From Parapedobacter koreensis (GTDB lineage: Bacteria > Bacteroidota > Bacteroidia > Sphingobacteriales > Sphingobacteriaceae): DNA of 64,000 nt. Shown here piece after piece: positions 8,209 through 18,406 of the stretch. Under the pieces are notes generated by a model that saw only the letters and a program-made list of their open reading frames with translations, was not told the DNA's origin and searched no databases. The translations under genes were made by a program, and so were the position numbers. The stretch's first letter is position 1, and the number at the start of each line of letters is the position of its first letter. The stretch spans positions 248,001-312,000 of the forward strand of contig NZ_FNZR01000007.1 of NCBI RefSeq assembly GCF_900109365.1. Reading direction: 5' to 3'.

Positions 8209-11200
8209 TTAAAATTTGCAGGAAAGACTAACATTATAAGTTCTATTCAACGGATACATGTATCCGCCCTGGTCCTGAGGATGTTCTGGGTCCACAAAAT
8301 CCACCGGCGAGAACGTTAGCAGGTTGTAGCCACCTACCGATACCCGTGCGCTGCGGATACCAACCCACCGGATGGCCGTCGCAGGCAAGGTATAGCCCAG
8401 TTCGGCATTCTTCAACCGGATATAGCGGTTGTTGTAGACGCTAAACTCCGATTCCGAACCCGGATACGGCGACCCGGGCATGGGATAACGGCCTTCAATG
8501 AATTCGGTTTGTTGATCATACGGATTGGCATGCGGATCCACCGGCCGCCAACGATCAAGAAAACGATCGTGTGTATTGTCGTAGCCCGACCAGAGCGGCT
8601 GCCGTAGGATCTCATTGTAATACACATTGGCCATTCCCGCACCTTGCCACAGCATAAAGAAGTCCAGTCCTTTATACGACAGGCTTCCGGTAATTCCATA
8701 GTTCAGTAACGGTTGTGGCCCAAAGCCCATCGGATGCCGGTCCATATCATCGATAATTCCATCACCGTTCCAGTCCTTATGGTAATAGTTGCCCGGCAGC
8801 TCATTCCTGCTGCTGTATACGGGGAATTCGGCTATTTCGGCAAAACTGCGATATTGTCCGCCTGCTTCCATCCCCCACCAGATGTTGGTGTACCTGTTCT
8901 GTGAATTATTCCGCCAATTGTGGTAGTGGCTGCGGTCAGCTGCCCGTACGACCGTCCGGTTACTTATCCGGGTCAGTGCCAGGTTGCCGCCGATCGTATA
9001 GCTGACGTTGCCGACCGTGCCACGGTGGTTCAATGCCAGTTCATACCCCTCCGACCGGTCGGAGTTGAGATTTTCCTGTGGAAGCAACGCCCCGATGATA
9101 CTCGATACGTCTCCGCGATACGCATACATCCCGCTACGGTTTCTTCTGAATACATCAAAAGTAACGCCCAGCATGCCATCCCACATTTCCATATCAAAGC
9201 CGGCATTGAACATATCTGATTCCATCCATGTGATGCCCAGATTTGGTATGCCCGTGCTGGCCGCTCCGTTGATAAAGTTACCGCCGAAAAATGTGGCCGT
9301 CGCTGGATACGAATAGCCACTGACGAATTGGTAATTCAGACCGGAGTCATCCCCCATCCGGCCATAAGAAGCACGTAGCTTCAGGTTGTTGATGATATCG
9401 AGGAAGGAATTCTTCCAAAAGCCTTCCTCCGAAATCCGGTACCCAAACGACGCCGACGGGAAAAATCCCCAACGGGCGTTAGACGGAAACCGAGAAGAGC
9501 CATCTGCTCGCAACGCCGCTTCCAACAGGTATTTCCCTTTGTAGTCGTAGTTTAGGCGCCCGATGTACGATTGGTAGGCGTACTCGTACCGTTGATTCGG
9601 ATCCATATACGCCAACTGGTTATCGGCGTCTCCGGCGAACAGCTCGTCCAAGTCCAGCCGCAGTTGCCGAGATGCGTAGAATCCGTCGCCTTCCTGCCTG
9701 CGCCCTTCATGCACAGCAACAGCATTGATGTGGTGACTGTTGTTGAACGTCCGTTCATAGCGAAGCGAAAACCGGTATATCGACAGCATCTGTTCGCCGA
9801 AATCCCTCCGGATGGAGCTCGGACTGCTCATCAAGTACGTACCGTATGTACCGGTTGATTCGTCGTAGCGGAACTGCTCGTATGCCTGCGAATAGTTTTT
9901 CTCTTGGTTGTTGTTATAATCGTAGCTGTAAAACACTTCGGCGCTCAGTCCTTCCAGAAACGGCGCTTGGTAGTTCAGGGATGCCGAAGATTGGAATGAT
10001 CGGTTTTGGTACCGGATGTACCCCACATAGTCCTGATCGATCCACGCCACCGGATTGTTTGCTTCAGAGATGGTGGTGTGGTAGTAATAAGGGGCGGTAT
10101 TGTTTGCGTAGATGGGGTCTATCGAAATCTGACGCCACGTGGCCCGGATGATGTCGTTGCTGCTGAACTGCGTCCTGTTCCGCTGGTCGGTGGTCGCATT
10201 GGTCTTTAGGTCGAACGTCAGGTCGTCGGTCAGCTTGGAGGTCAGGTTTGCCCGCAGGTTGAACTTATCGTAGTCAAAACCGCGGTCGCTGTTGAAGAAG
10301 CTCTCCTGAAACTGGTAGCCGAGGCTTGTGAAATACTGGGTCCTACTGTTGCCGCTGGAGATGCTCAGGTTGTGCTGCCCCTGCGGTGCGCTGTTCCGAA
10401 ACACCGCATCGTTCCAGTTGGTCGACTGCCGTTCGCCAGACAGGAACTCGTCGAGCAGCTCCTGGGAATACCGCCACGTACCGTCGCCATTCACACGATT
10501 CATGTCCAACTCGTTGGTCAGCCGGATATAATCGGCGGCACTGATGGTATGGGGCATTCCCGCCATCGTCTGCCAGATCATACTTCCACTGTAGTCCATA
10601 TTGAAGGTGTTGTCTGCGGCCCCCTTCTTGGTGGTCACCAATACTACGCCGTTCGCGGCCTGCACACCGTAGATCGCCGCCGACGCGTCTTTCAGCACCG
10701 ATATGCTTTCGATATCATTGGGGTCCAACCGTTGGATGTTATCGCGCGGCACCCCGTCGATAATGACCAGCGGGTTTCCCATGCCACGGATATCGATGGA
10801 GGTACCGAACACGCCGGGCTCACTGTTCTGCTGCCTGACACGCAATCCCGGGACTCTCCCGGTAAGGGTATTCAGTGGATTTTCGTTTTTAGTCTGAACG
10901 ATCTCAGCATGTTGTATGGACGCCACGGAGCCCGTAACCGTGGCCCGCTTTTGGGTGCCGTAACCAACGACAACCACCTCGTCCATGTTAATAACGTCGG
11001 GGAGCATGACCACATTAATACTCATTTGGCCCGATACGGCAATTTCCTGATACTTCATGCCGGAAAACGAAAACGTCACGGTAGCATCCGCCGGGACATC
11101 CTGCAACCGATAGTATCCGTCGATGTCCGTGCTGACGGCATACGACGTACCTTTAATGGAAACGGTAACGCCGGTGAGCGGGTCGCCCACCTCATCGGTC

Positions 11201-11361
11201 ACGCGGCCGGTCACCGACGAGGGTTGTTGATTTGAATCAGAAGCGCTGGCGTATGATCGTCCGGATGTGATGCTGCCCAGCGATAAAGCAAGCGTGGTGA
11301 CGATCAGCGAAAAAAGATAAAGGGTGTTGCATCGGAGTATCCGATATAAATTAAATCTCAT
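8209..11361 (-). CDS. SusC/RagA TonB-dependent outer-membrane transporter
   Basis: 1050 aa. Signal sequence, then a CarboxypepD-regulatory-like domain (SSVTGRVTDEVGDPLTGVTV, about residues 48-130), the SusC-type plug motif MDEVVVVGYGTQKRATVTG with VLKDASAAIYG and NGVVLVTTKKG, and a 22-strand-type barrel ending NVSLSCKF. No STN domain is present, so it is not itself a transducer to a FecR. It works with the downstream SusD and DUF3823 proteins for energy-dependent import across the outer membrane. Its start region carries a TACTTTTG box on the opposite strand and a downstream hairpin, a weak version of the antisense arrangement seen at three other susC genes here. Confidence 0.95.
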   Translation of the reverse strand: MRFNLYRILRCNTLYLFSLIVTTLALSLGSITSGRSYASASDSNQQPSSVTGRVTDEVGDPLTGVTVSIKGTSYAVSTDIDGYYRLQDVPADATVTFSFSGMKYQEIAVSGQMSINVVMLPDVINMDEVVVVGYGTQKRATVTGSVASIQHAEIVQTKNENPLNTLTGRVPGLRVRQQNSEPGVFGTSIDIRGMGNPLVIIDGVPRDNIQRLDPNDIESISVLKDASAAIYGVQAANGVVLVTTKKGAADNTFNMDYSGSMIWQTMAGMPHTISAADYIRLTNELDMNRVNGDGTWRYSQELLDEFLSGERQSTNWNDAVFRNSAPQGQHNLSISSGNSRTQYFTSLGYQFQESFFNSDRGFDYDKFNLRANLTSKLTDDLTFDLKTNATTDQRNRTQFSSNDIIRATWRQISIDPIYANNTAPYYYHTTISEANNPVAWIDQDYVGYIRYQNRSFQSSASLNYQAPFLEGLSAEVFYSYDYNNNQEKNYSQAYEQFRYDESTGTYGTYLMSSPSSIRRDFGEQMLSIYRFSLRYERTFNNSHHINAVAVHEGRRQEGDGFYASRQLRLDLDELFAGDADNQLAYMDPNQRYEYAYQSYIGRLNYDYKGKYLLEAALRADGSSRFPSNARWGFFPSASFGYRISEEGFWKNSFLDIINNLKLRASYGRMGDDSGLNYQFVSGYSYPATATFFGGNFINGAASTGIPNLGITWMESDMFNAGFDMEMWDGMLGVTFDVFRRNRSGMYAYRGDVSSIIGALLPQENLNSDRSEGYELALNHRGTVGNVSYTIGGNLALTRISNRTVVRAADRSHYHNWRNNSQNRYTNIWWGMEAGGQYRSFAEIAEFPVYSSRNELPGNYYHKDWNGDGIIDDMDRHPMGFGPQPLLNYGITGSLSYKGLDFFMLWQGAGMANVYYNEILRQPLWSGYDNTHDRFLDRWRPVDPHANPYDQQTEFIEGRYPMPGSPYPGSESEFSVYNNRYIRLKNAELGYTLPATAIRWVGIRSARVSVGGYNLLTFSPVDFVDPEHPQDQGGYMYPLNRTYNVSLSCKF

Positions 11362-11374
11362 ACTTTTGTAAATG

Positions 11375-11450
11375 TTTAATATTACTTAAGGCAAGTAGTG
11401 TTTAACGCTCTCGGATTGCTGCTGGCAGGCGGCAATCCGTATTTCCATTG
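11375..11450 (+). ncRNA. Possible antisense RNA over susC leader (weak fourth copy)
   Basis: On the plus strand a TACTTTTG box (11361-11368) begins at the last base of the susC start codon complement, exactly as in the three stronger copies. A hairpin CGGATTGC/GCAATCCG (11412-11419 with 11432-11439) then lies about 50 nt downstream and is followed by a poor T-tract (TATTTCCATTG). No TTG is found at the -33 position. The start and end given are estimates. Confidence 0.3.
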
Positions 11451-11526
11451 TTACGGATGTTCAATTAGGGTATTTTGTCTTTCAGCATAGTCAGTTTAAT
11501 TTTAAGTTATTGATTGGTGATATCCA

Positions 11527-13059
11527 TTACCACCCTTGATTCTGTTCCAATTGATTATTTGCGTCCATTTCTGTTTGTGGAAACGGCCACAACAGGTACT
11601 TTTCGGTCATCGTTGCCCCGCTTTCATTGGTAAAACCCACGGCATCCACAAAGCGGTTGGCATGCAGGCTGTACGCCTTGCGCGTGCGTTTTATGTCAAA
11701 GTATGCTTTGTTTTCGAAGCACAGCTCATGGTACCGCTCCTTCCATACCAGGTCGCGGAAACTGGCTTGCGTCAGTTGGCCCGCTTCGGGCGTGACCAGC
11801 GTTGCTCGGTCCCGGACACGTTTTACCAGGCCCACAGCCGCTTCAGTTGGCCCTGCTACCTCGTTGGCAGCCTCCGCATAAATCAGCAAGACCTCGGGAA
11901 GCCGCATCAATGTCCAGTTCAGGTCTGAATTGCCGTCGCCCCGAATACCGCCGGCTTCCTCCAGCCAGTATTTGTACAAGGCAAATTCACCGAAGTTTAC
12001 TTCACCGGACCCGTCCCGGGCTTGATGGCTCGTAAAGAAAAACTGCTTTTCCAAGGCTCGTTTATCACCAGGTTCATACGATTCCACAAATTCGCGGCGG
12101 GCGACAATTCCTCCCTGCTCCTCGATGCGTGTTATCCCCGCCCCCTGAGGCACCACCAGCGAAACCATGCGGTTGGTGATAATACCAGCGGCATACTGGA
12201 CCTGCAAGATAAACTCCCCTTGGTTTTTGTGCATGCGATCGTGCAAATAAGCATAATCATCAAACAAACTGTACGCCCCAGTGGCAATCACCTCACCGGC
12301 CGTTACCATGGCCAGCTGGTAATACGCCGTGCCCCGGTTCAACGGATAGCCGGCCATGGTGAGGTATACATCGGCCAACACGGCTTTCACGGCTCCACGT
12401 GATATCCTGCCTGTGCCGTCACGGTCGGGCAACCCACCTGCTTCTGCCTCCTTCAGATCATGCACAATCACCTCGTAGATCGCGTCGATGGGTGATTGTT
12501 TGGGATACAGCAACGGGCTGCTGGCCAACACTGGGGTTGTAATCAATGGCACCTCCCCGTACAAGCGCACCAGGTAATAATAAAAGTACGCGCGGAAAAA
12601 ATAAGCTTGGGCAAGCAAAGACGCCTTCCGTGCCGGATCCATCCCGACATCCGGAATCCGCTGGATACACAAGTTTGCGTTGGCGATGCCGGCATAAAGG
12701 TTCACATACATCGACCGGAAGACAGGGTCGCTGGTTGCCGCATTATGCCGGATCATGTTGTTGTTGTTTATACTCGACCCAAGTGTGGATGAGTGGCCCA
12801 CAATAAGTTCCAGCGATATCCACGGTGCCTCCCCATAGCCGTCCCTGCTTTGGAATACACTACGAAGGAATGTGTACAGGGCATCCACTGCCGAGACAGC
12901 CTGCTGTTCATTCTTAAAATAACGATCGACTGTCATCGTCGTCGCACTATCTTCCTGGAGGAAATCACTGCATGCCGCAACACCCAAGGTCAGGCAGGTG
13001 GCGAATATGCCCACCAACATTCCATTTCCTACTTTGTTACTTACCATCGCTACCATCAT
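11527..13059 (-). CDS. RagB/SusD family nutrient-uptake lipoprotein
   Basis: 510-aa SusD homologue with signal peptide and lipobox (LTLGVAACSD). Helical SusD blocks are visible: YFKNEQQAVSAVDALYTFLR, AQAYFFRAYFYYYLVRLYGEVPL, LMRLPEVLLIYAEAANE and WKERYHELCFENKAYFDIKR. It ends NQLEQNQGW. The ATG follows the TAA stop of the upstream SusC gene without a gap, so the two are translationally linked. A GTG/ATG choice within the first six codons cannot be settled. Substrate unknown. Confidence 0.92.
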   Translation of the reverse strand: MMVAMVSNKVGNGMLVGIFATCLTLGVAACSDFLQEDSATTMTVDRYFKNEQQAVSAVDALYTFLRSVFQSRDGYGEAPWISLELIVGHSSTLGSSINNNNMIRHNAATSDPVFRSMYVNLYAGIANANLCIQRIPDVGMDPARKASLLAQAYFFRAYFYYYLVRLYGEVPLITTPVLASSPLLYPKQSPIDAIYEVIVHDLKEAEAGGLPDRDGTGRISRGAVKAVLADVYLTMAGYPLNRGTAYYQLAMVTAGEVIATGAYSLFDDYAYLHDRMHKNQGEFILQVQYAAGIITNRMVSLVVPQGAGITRIEEQGGIVARREFVESYEPGDKRALEKQFFFTSHQARDGSGEVNFGEFALYKYWLEEAGGIRGDGNSDLNWTLMRLPEVLLIYAEAANEVAGPTEAAVGLVKRVRDRATLVTPEAGQLTQASFRDLVWKERYHELCFENKAYFDIKRTRKAYSLHANRFVDAVGFTNESGATMTEKYLLWPFPQTEMDANNQLEQNQGW

Positions 13060-16000
13060 TTAAAGTTCCAGCCGCATGCCGAGCATAAGTGTGCGGGCTT
13101 TCGGATAATCATGAAACAAAATTCCCTGTGAAAAAGCATCGTCAAACGTGCTCACTTCCGGATCATAGCCGTCGTATTTCGTGATCAGAAAAACATTCTG
13201 TGCCGACAAAAACAAGCGCAGGTTCCGCAACCCGCCCCGCGCTACGATGGATGCCGGCAACGCGTAGCTCAGCATCACATTCTTACCCCGTATGAACGAG
13301 CCTTCGTACAGGTGGTTGGTGGCCACGCGTGAATCATAACCCGCAGCATTCGGGCGCCATTGTGCATAGGGTGTATGCTGGTTTTCCGGTGTCCATGCCT
13401 GCAATATCGTTGCAAAGCTATTTGCCGTGCCGACCCGATCTTGTGCGGTCTGTGCCGAAAGTTTAAACACATCGTTGCCATATGAATACTGAAGTTCAAC
13501 CATCAGTTCAAGGTTTCGGTAGCGGAAGGTATTGACTAATGAACCATAGTAGTCGGGTATGCCCTTACCAAGCACCTTCCGGTCGTCGTTATTGATCTGC
13601 CCGTCGCCATTCAAATCCACATAACGCAGGTCACCGGGCTTCTTACCGTACCGTGCGGCCTCCGCCGCATCGGCCGTGCCCCAGGTACCCTTGGCCACAA
13701 AACCATAAAAAGAACTGATCGATTCGCCTACACGTAGGATGACGGCACCCAGCGGATCCATCACGATATCTTCGTTGTTCACCCCCAACGCGTTGATCTC
13801 GTTCTTGAGGTATGCACCAATGAAGCGCGTATGCCAGGAGAAGCTGCCCCGAGCCGTGTTTACAGAACTGACTGTGAGTTCGATACCCGAGTTCTTCAGG
13901 CTTCCAATGTTTCTGGTCATGGATACAAACCCGCTTGAAGCCGGGATAGGGGCCTCCAACAGCAGGTCGCTGGTATGCTTCACGTAAAAATCAGCCTCAA
14001 CAGCCAGCCGACCATTGAATAGTCCCAAGTCGGCACCTATATTTAGTTGGGATGTCTTCTCCCACTTCAAGTCCGGGTTGGCAAATGTAGCCATCAAGGT
14101 GCCCGTGCTCCGTGTCCCATTAAATATGTAAGACGCTGTACCTAAATTGGCCAATGAGCGGTACTCGCCTATTTCCGAATTGCCGGTGAATCCATAGCTC
14201 GCCCGCAATTTCAGGTTATGGATGGATGCCACATCGGTCAGAAACGGTTCTTCGCTGACTCGCCACGCCAGCGCGGCAGACGGGAAAAACGCATACTTAT
14301 TTGCCGACCCAAAGCGTGATGAACCGTCGTAGCGCCCGGTTAGCGTGAGCAGGTAGCGATTATCATACCCGTAGTTTATCCGCGAAAAATAAGAGGCCAT
14401 CTGCCAAGCCGTCGTTCCCGAGCTTGGCGACTGCGGTGTAGCCCCAGCGCCAAGGTTGTTCCACCAGTAGAAATCATCCGGCATGTCCTGCGTGGTTGCC
14501 GCCCATCGTAAACTGTTAAAGCGCTGGTATTCCACACCAAGCATTGCATTCAATTGATGGGTTTCATCAAGTTTAGGTTGGTACATCAGGCGATTTGTCC
14601 ATTGCCAAAAAAGATCTTCCGATGCAGCAATCTGTGCATAGTTTCTGCCCAACCCACTCGCATACAGGTCTGATTGGGTGCTGTTGAAGTGTGGCACATG
14701 CTGATTACGGATGTTCGTGCCGAATGTCGTATTGATGGCCAGCGCTGGCAATACCTCCATAGTTGCATATACATTGCCGTTCAACGCATTAAACTTATAA
14801 CGCCTCACGTTTTCATGAAGCTGCGCAAGCGGGTTATCTCCACGTTCCAGCCCCTCATAGTCCGTGCGGTACCCATAGGTGCCATCCGTATAGCGGTACG
14901 GGATAAATGGCACCATTTCAATCATTTGCCTGGTCACGTTATTGGCACCCTGCAATTCGTCGGCGCGCTGCTCGGTGTTGCGCGAGTAAGCCATCGTCGC
15001 ACCAATCTTCAGTCCTTTTTTCAGTTGTTTATCCAGCACCCCACGGAAGCTGAACTGCTCCTTGCTTGTTTCGCGGATAATCCCGTTCTCCCGCGTATAG
15101 CCGCCAAACATGCCGTAGTTTGCCTGATCATCTCCCCCGCTCCATGCCAAGTTATGCTGTTGGCTAATCGCATTCCGGGTAACGGCATCTTGCCAGTCGA
15201 CATCGTAAAGCGGCCGAGGTATCCCTGCATCATCCAAAAAAAACAGTTCCGGCCGACCGGCGGTGTTTCCTACCAGGTATTGTTTTCGTTTTTCAAGCGG
15301 ATTGCGGTATTTTCCCTCAGCAAATCCCAAGGAATCAAACTTAGCCGCGTTGCGGTACGACTCGTCTTCTACCATTAGCCATTCCGCTGCGTTCAGCACC
15401 CGCTGCTTGCGCACCATCCGCCCCACGCTTACGTAACTATCGTAGTTGAGCCCTCCTCCTGCTCCGCCACGTTTGGTGGTGATGAGGATGACCCCGTTGG
15501 TTCCTCGGGTGCCGTAAATGGCCGTGGCGGAGGCATCTTTCAGCACCTCGACGGAAGCCACATCGTTGAAATTGACGGTTTCGATGCCCGCCGTAAGGAT
15601 GACTCCATCTACCACATAGAGCGGGTCGCTGGAGGCATTGATGGAACCATAGCCACGTATCCGCACACGCGTGCGCCCGCCGGGTCTGCCGCTGTTGGTA
15701 TATACATCCACACCGGCCAGCCTACCCGCGAGCCCTTGCTCTACACTGATTGCCTGCCGTTGGCCCAGCGTTTCGGCCGTGACACGACCTACCGCACCGG
15801 TGAGATCCGCTTTCCGCTGCGTACCGTAGCCTACCACCACCACCTCATTGAGGTTACCCGGATCGGCGGTCAGCGAAATATTCGCGGACACCTCCCTCGC
15901 CTGCTTTACGACAACGCCAATACGCTGTGTTTTGAATGCGACATGCGAAACCTCAAGCACATGGCTGCCTTCCGGTAAAGCGATTGAATACTTCCCCTCG

Positions 16001-16434
16001 GCGTCTGCCTTCACTTCCCTGCCCATACCCAGGGCAGCCACGGAAGCACCCGCCAGCGGCACCCCCTGTTCGTCGGTTACGCAGCCTGCCACCTGTCCCT
16101 CGGTTCGTTTTTGTTCACGGGTCGTCAGGGCCACCAAGCTTTTTATCTGCCGCATGTTCAGTTGCTGTGCCTTCATGATGCGGGTAAGTGCGTCAAACAA
16201 GCTAATCTGTTCCGTAATGGATGCGGTAATCACCCGACGGCCAATCTCATCGTCATAGTAAAAGCTGATAGTGGATTGCTTCTCAAAGTCGGCAAGCAGC
16301 GCTCCCAACGAAGACGTCCCCGATCTCCAGATTACTTGGATGTCACGCAGGTTTTGGCACTTTGCCTCCAAGGCCAGAAAGGTGCCCAGCCCCGCCATCG
16401 CCGTAGTCATTATCCGCAACATCAGCTTTGACAT
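13060..16434 (-). CDS. SusC/RagA TonB-dependent transporter with STN signalling domain
   Basis: 1124 aa. After a signal peptide comes an STN (secretin/TonB N-terminal) domain (about residues 28-105), then a CarboxypepD-regulatory-like domain (GCVTDEQGVPLAGASVAALG), the plug (LNEVVVVGYGTQRKADLTG, VLKDASATAIYGTRGTNGV), and the barrel ending TLMLGMRLEL. An STN domain allows a transporter to signal substrate occupancy to a FecR-type anti-sigma factor. FecR lies 31 nt upstream and an ECF sigma gene upstream of that, a complete trans-envelope signalling set. The short FecR-susC gap holds no antisense element of the type found at the other susC genes. Confidence 0.95.
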   Translation of the reverse strand: MSKLMLRIMTTAMAGLGTFLALEAKCQNLRDIQVIWRSGTSSLGALLADFEKQSTISFYYDDEIGRRVITASITEQISLFDALTRIMKAQQLNMRQIKSLVALTTREQKRTEGQVAGCVTDEQGVPLAGASVAALGMGREVKADAEGKYSIALPEGSHVLEVSHVAFKTQRIGVVVKQAREVSANISLTADPGNLNEVVVVGYGTQRKADLTGAVGRVTAETLGQRQAISVEQGLAGRLAGVDVYTNSGRPGGRTRVRIRGYGSINASSDPLYVVDGVILTAGIETVNFNDVASVEVLKDASATAIYGTRGTNGVILITTKRGGAGGGLNYDSYVSVGRMVRKQRVLNAAEWLMVEDESYRNAAKFDSLGFAEGKYRNPLEKRKQYLVGNTAGRPELFFLDDAGIPRPLYDVDWQDAVTRNAISQQHNLAWSGGDDQANYGMFGGYTRENGIIRETSKEQFSFRGVLDKQLKKGLKIGATMAYSRNTEQRADELQGANNVTRQMIEMVPFIPYRYTDGTYGYRTDYEGLERGDNPLAQLHENVRRYKFNALNGNVYATMEVLPALAINTTFGTNIRNQHVPHFNSTQSDLYASGLGRNYAQIAASEDLFWQWTNRLMYQPKLDETHQLNAMLGVEYQRFNSLRWAATTQDMPDDFYWWNNLGAGATPQSPSSGTTAWQMASYFSRINYGYDNRYLLTLTGRYDGSSRFGSANKYAFFPSAALAWRVSEEPFLTDVASIHNLKLRASYGFTGNSEIGEYRSLANLGTASYIFNGTRSTGTLMATFANPDLKWEKTSQLNIGADLGLFNGRLAVEADFYVKHTSDLLLEAPIPASSGFVSMTRNIGSLKNSGIELTVSSVNTARGSFSWHTRFIGAYLKNEINALGVNNEDIVMDPLGAVILRVGESISSFYGFVAKGTWGTADAAEAARYGKKPGDLRYVDLNGDGQINNDDRKVLGKGIPDYYGSLVNTFRYRNLELMVELQYSYGNDVFKLSAQTAQDRVGTANSFATILQAWTPENQHTPYAQWRPNAAGYDSRVATNHLYEGSFIRGKNVMLSYALPASIVARGGLRNLRLFLSAQNVFLITKYDGYDPEVSTFDDAFSQGILFHDYPKARTLMLGMRLEL

Positions 16435-16465
16435 TTTCCTTTAATTTGATTATCGTTATTCCAGA

Positions 16466-17434
16466 TCAATACAACGTTACTTGCTCGCCGGATATGCTGA
16501 ACTCGAAACCTCCAGCCACAGCCAGTACTGTCAGCACCTCGTGTAGGCTTTCATTGCGCACCCGCAGCGAGAGCCGTTTGTTTTTCAACCCGGGTGTATC
16601 AATCCGAAACGAAACCGCGTACCAACGTTCCAGTTGCTTCACAATTTCGGGCAACGGCTGTTCGCGGATCACCAATATGCCTTCCTTCCAGGTCAGTACC
16701 GATTCATCCAGCTGATCCATCACTTGAATACTTCCGGTTTTTGCAGCTACGCTTACCTGCTGCCTTTTGCTGATTTCAATACGGTCGACGGGCGTGCGCA
16801 CGGATACGCGCCCTTCGGCCACCGTAATCATCCGGTGTTCATCATCCCGGTAGTTGCGCACATCAAAGGACGTACCCAACACCTGCACGGTGCAATCGTC
16901 CATATGAACTACAAAAGGGCGTTGCGGGTCAGGACTGACCGCAAAAAAAGCCTGTCCTTCCACATCCACTTCCCGCTGCGGTCCACGGAAGTCCTGCCGG
17001 TAACGCAACCTGCTGGCCGAACCCAGCCAAACTTCAGATCCATCGGCCAGCCTGATCAGCTTCCGTTGCCCCGGCGCGGTTACGTGTTCCGCAACCGTTC
17101 CAGCGCGGCCGGGTTGCCGTAGTTGGTTATCCAGCCGGCCTTCCAGCACCCACCAGCCGCATAACCCAACCAGCAGGGTCGCGGCTGCGCCCAGCCATAT
17201 ACGCCAACGCCCGGTCCGTGCGGGCCGATTTCTGGTACTGGTTATTGCGATCAACCGTTCTTCAAACCGTTTGACGTCCTCGTCATCGTTGAGCCATGCC
17301 GGTGTGTCTGCTTGCTGTTGGTCAAACCACGCATACCACCGCTCTACGATGAACCGTTCGCCCCGCGTAGCCTGCCTACGCTGGTAGCGTTGAATTAACG
17401 CTTTTAGAAATGCAGAGTTAACGTGCTTCGCCAT
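16466..17434 (-). CDS. FecR-family anti-sigma factor
   Basis: 322 aa. An N-terminal cytoplasmic segment binding the sigma factor (about residues 1-80), one transmembrane helix (WLGAAATLLVGLCGWWVL), then the periplasmic FecR domain (RKLIRLADGSEVWLGSASRL, VDVEGQAFFAV, PFVVHMDDCTVQVLGTSFDV). The C-terminal DUF4974-type domain (PEIVKQLERWYAVSFRI) contacts the STN domain of the partner SusC. It lies between the sigma gene (59-nt gap) and the STN-SusC gene, the standard order. Confidence 0.93.
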   Translation of the reverse strand: MAKHVNSAFLKALIQRYQRRQATRGERFIVERWYAWFDQQQADTPAWLNDDEDVKRFEERLIAITSTRNRPARTGRWRIWLGAAATLLVGLCGWWVLEGRLDNQLRQPGRAGTVAEHVTAPGQRKLIRLADGSEVWLGSASRLRYRQDFRGPQREVDVEGQAFFAVSPDPQRPFVVHMDDCTVQVLGTSFDVRNYRDDEHRMITVAEGRVSVRTPVDRIEISKRQQVSVAAKTGSIQVMDQLDESVLTWKEGILVIREQPLPEIVKQLERWYAVSFRIDTPGLKNKRLSLRVRNESLHEVLTVLAVAGGFEFSISGEQVTLY

Positions 17435-17493
17435 TTACGCCAACAGGACAGTCAGCAAGGCAATTGGTATATTTCGAAAGCAAAAAATAATTG

Positions 17494-18147
17494 TTAATTT
17501 TCTGTAATCATCCGCAGGATGGCGAGTAAAACGAGTGGATGGATTTCAGGGTGGCTCATTGAAATAGCCTCCCGGATCCGCCGGCTGGCTTCCGTGCGGT
17601 AGCTCTTCACGGTTTGGTAAGCGAGCCCCAGCGCCTCGGCAACCTCTTTCAACGAGTAGTCCTCCTGTTCGAGTACAAATACTCGTCGCATATTTTCCGG
17701 TAACCGATCCACCGCCGAGGCGATGGTACCCGCAAGTTCCTTTGCCGCCAAAACCTCGAAGACAGACTCCTGCAGCTGCTCGAAGCGGGTAGTCAGGTAA
17801 TCTTCCGATTGCCGCTTCAACTTAGACCGGAGGAACGCATTGAAAATTCGGTTTCGTAAAGCAACATCCAAGTACGTCCGGATTTCCCCAGTAATATGCA
17901 GTGTTTCTCGTTTTGTCCAAATTTCAGTAAACAGCTCTTGCACGATATCCTCGGCGTCTTCGCGCACCTGCAGCCTGCGAAACGCGAGTTGCCTCAATCG
18001 GCTGGCATGCGCACGCACGAGAGCATTGAAAGCTGTTACGTCGCCATTACGCAGCCCCTCTTTCAACGTATTGTCAGTTGTTTCGATGAGCACGGAATTA
18101 ACCTTTATCTTAGTCGCTGTCAAAATTGACATAATCTGCTGCAACAT
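17494..18147 (-). CDS. ECF RNA polymerase sigma factor (Bacteroidota PUL-type)
   Basis: 217 aa. Region 2 (FNALVRAHASRLRQLAFRRL, then EDAEDIVQELFTEIW) and region 4 (LPENMRRVFVLEQEDYSLKE, then GLAYQTVKSYRTEASRRIRE helix-turn-helix) are clear. The hydrophobic tail (HPLVLLAILRMI) is usual for sigma factors paired with FecR in this phylum. Start is uncertain: ATG at 18147 or 18132. It should direct transcription of the downstream FecR/SusC/SusD genes once released from FecR. It is divergent from the tricorn-like gene across a 413-bp gap. Confidence 0.92.
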   Translation of the reverse strand: MLQQIMSILTATKIKVNSVLIETTDNTLKEGLRNGDVTAFNALVRAHASRLRQLAFRRLQVREDAEDIVQELFTEIWTKRETLHITGEIRTYLDVALRNRIFNAFLRSKLKRQSEDYLTTRFEQLQESVFEVLAAKELAGTIASAVDRLPENMRRVFVLEQEDYSLKEVAEALGLAYQTVKSYRTEASRRIREAISMSHPEIHPLVLLAILRMITEN

Positions 18148-18406
18148 GCAAGCAGCCTTTATTATGAAAATATTAAATTATCCAGAGCTCACCGATTTAT
18201 GAGCATGGATTATCAATCCCTCTTGTATTTTATAAGTCATAATCTATCCCTTCAACATACGAATCAACTCATTATTGATGTAAAACAGTTTTCAACCCTC
18301 ATTCATGGGCGTAAGTACCCCAGTATCGCCCAAATTCCGAAATATTATTGAACACAATCTACCGTCAAGCAGGACAGTACAGTAAAGCCTATTCAATTAA
18401 CCTCAG
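18148..18406. other. Intergenic region between divergent sigma and tricorn-like genes (5' part)
   Basis: No convincing gene on either strand. No TAnnTTTG element was found in the orientation of the sigma gene. The remainder of the gap holds an orphan promoter element and terminator, listed separately. Confidence 0.5.

Noticed and set aside
10372-11235. Long open frame opposite the susC gene (287 codons)
   Set aside because: Shadow of the susC coding sequence; the minus-strand product has clear SusC domains and the opposite product has none.
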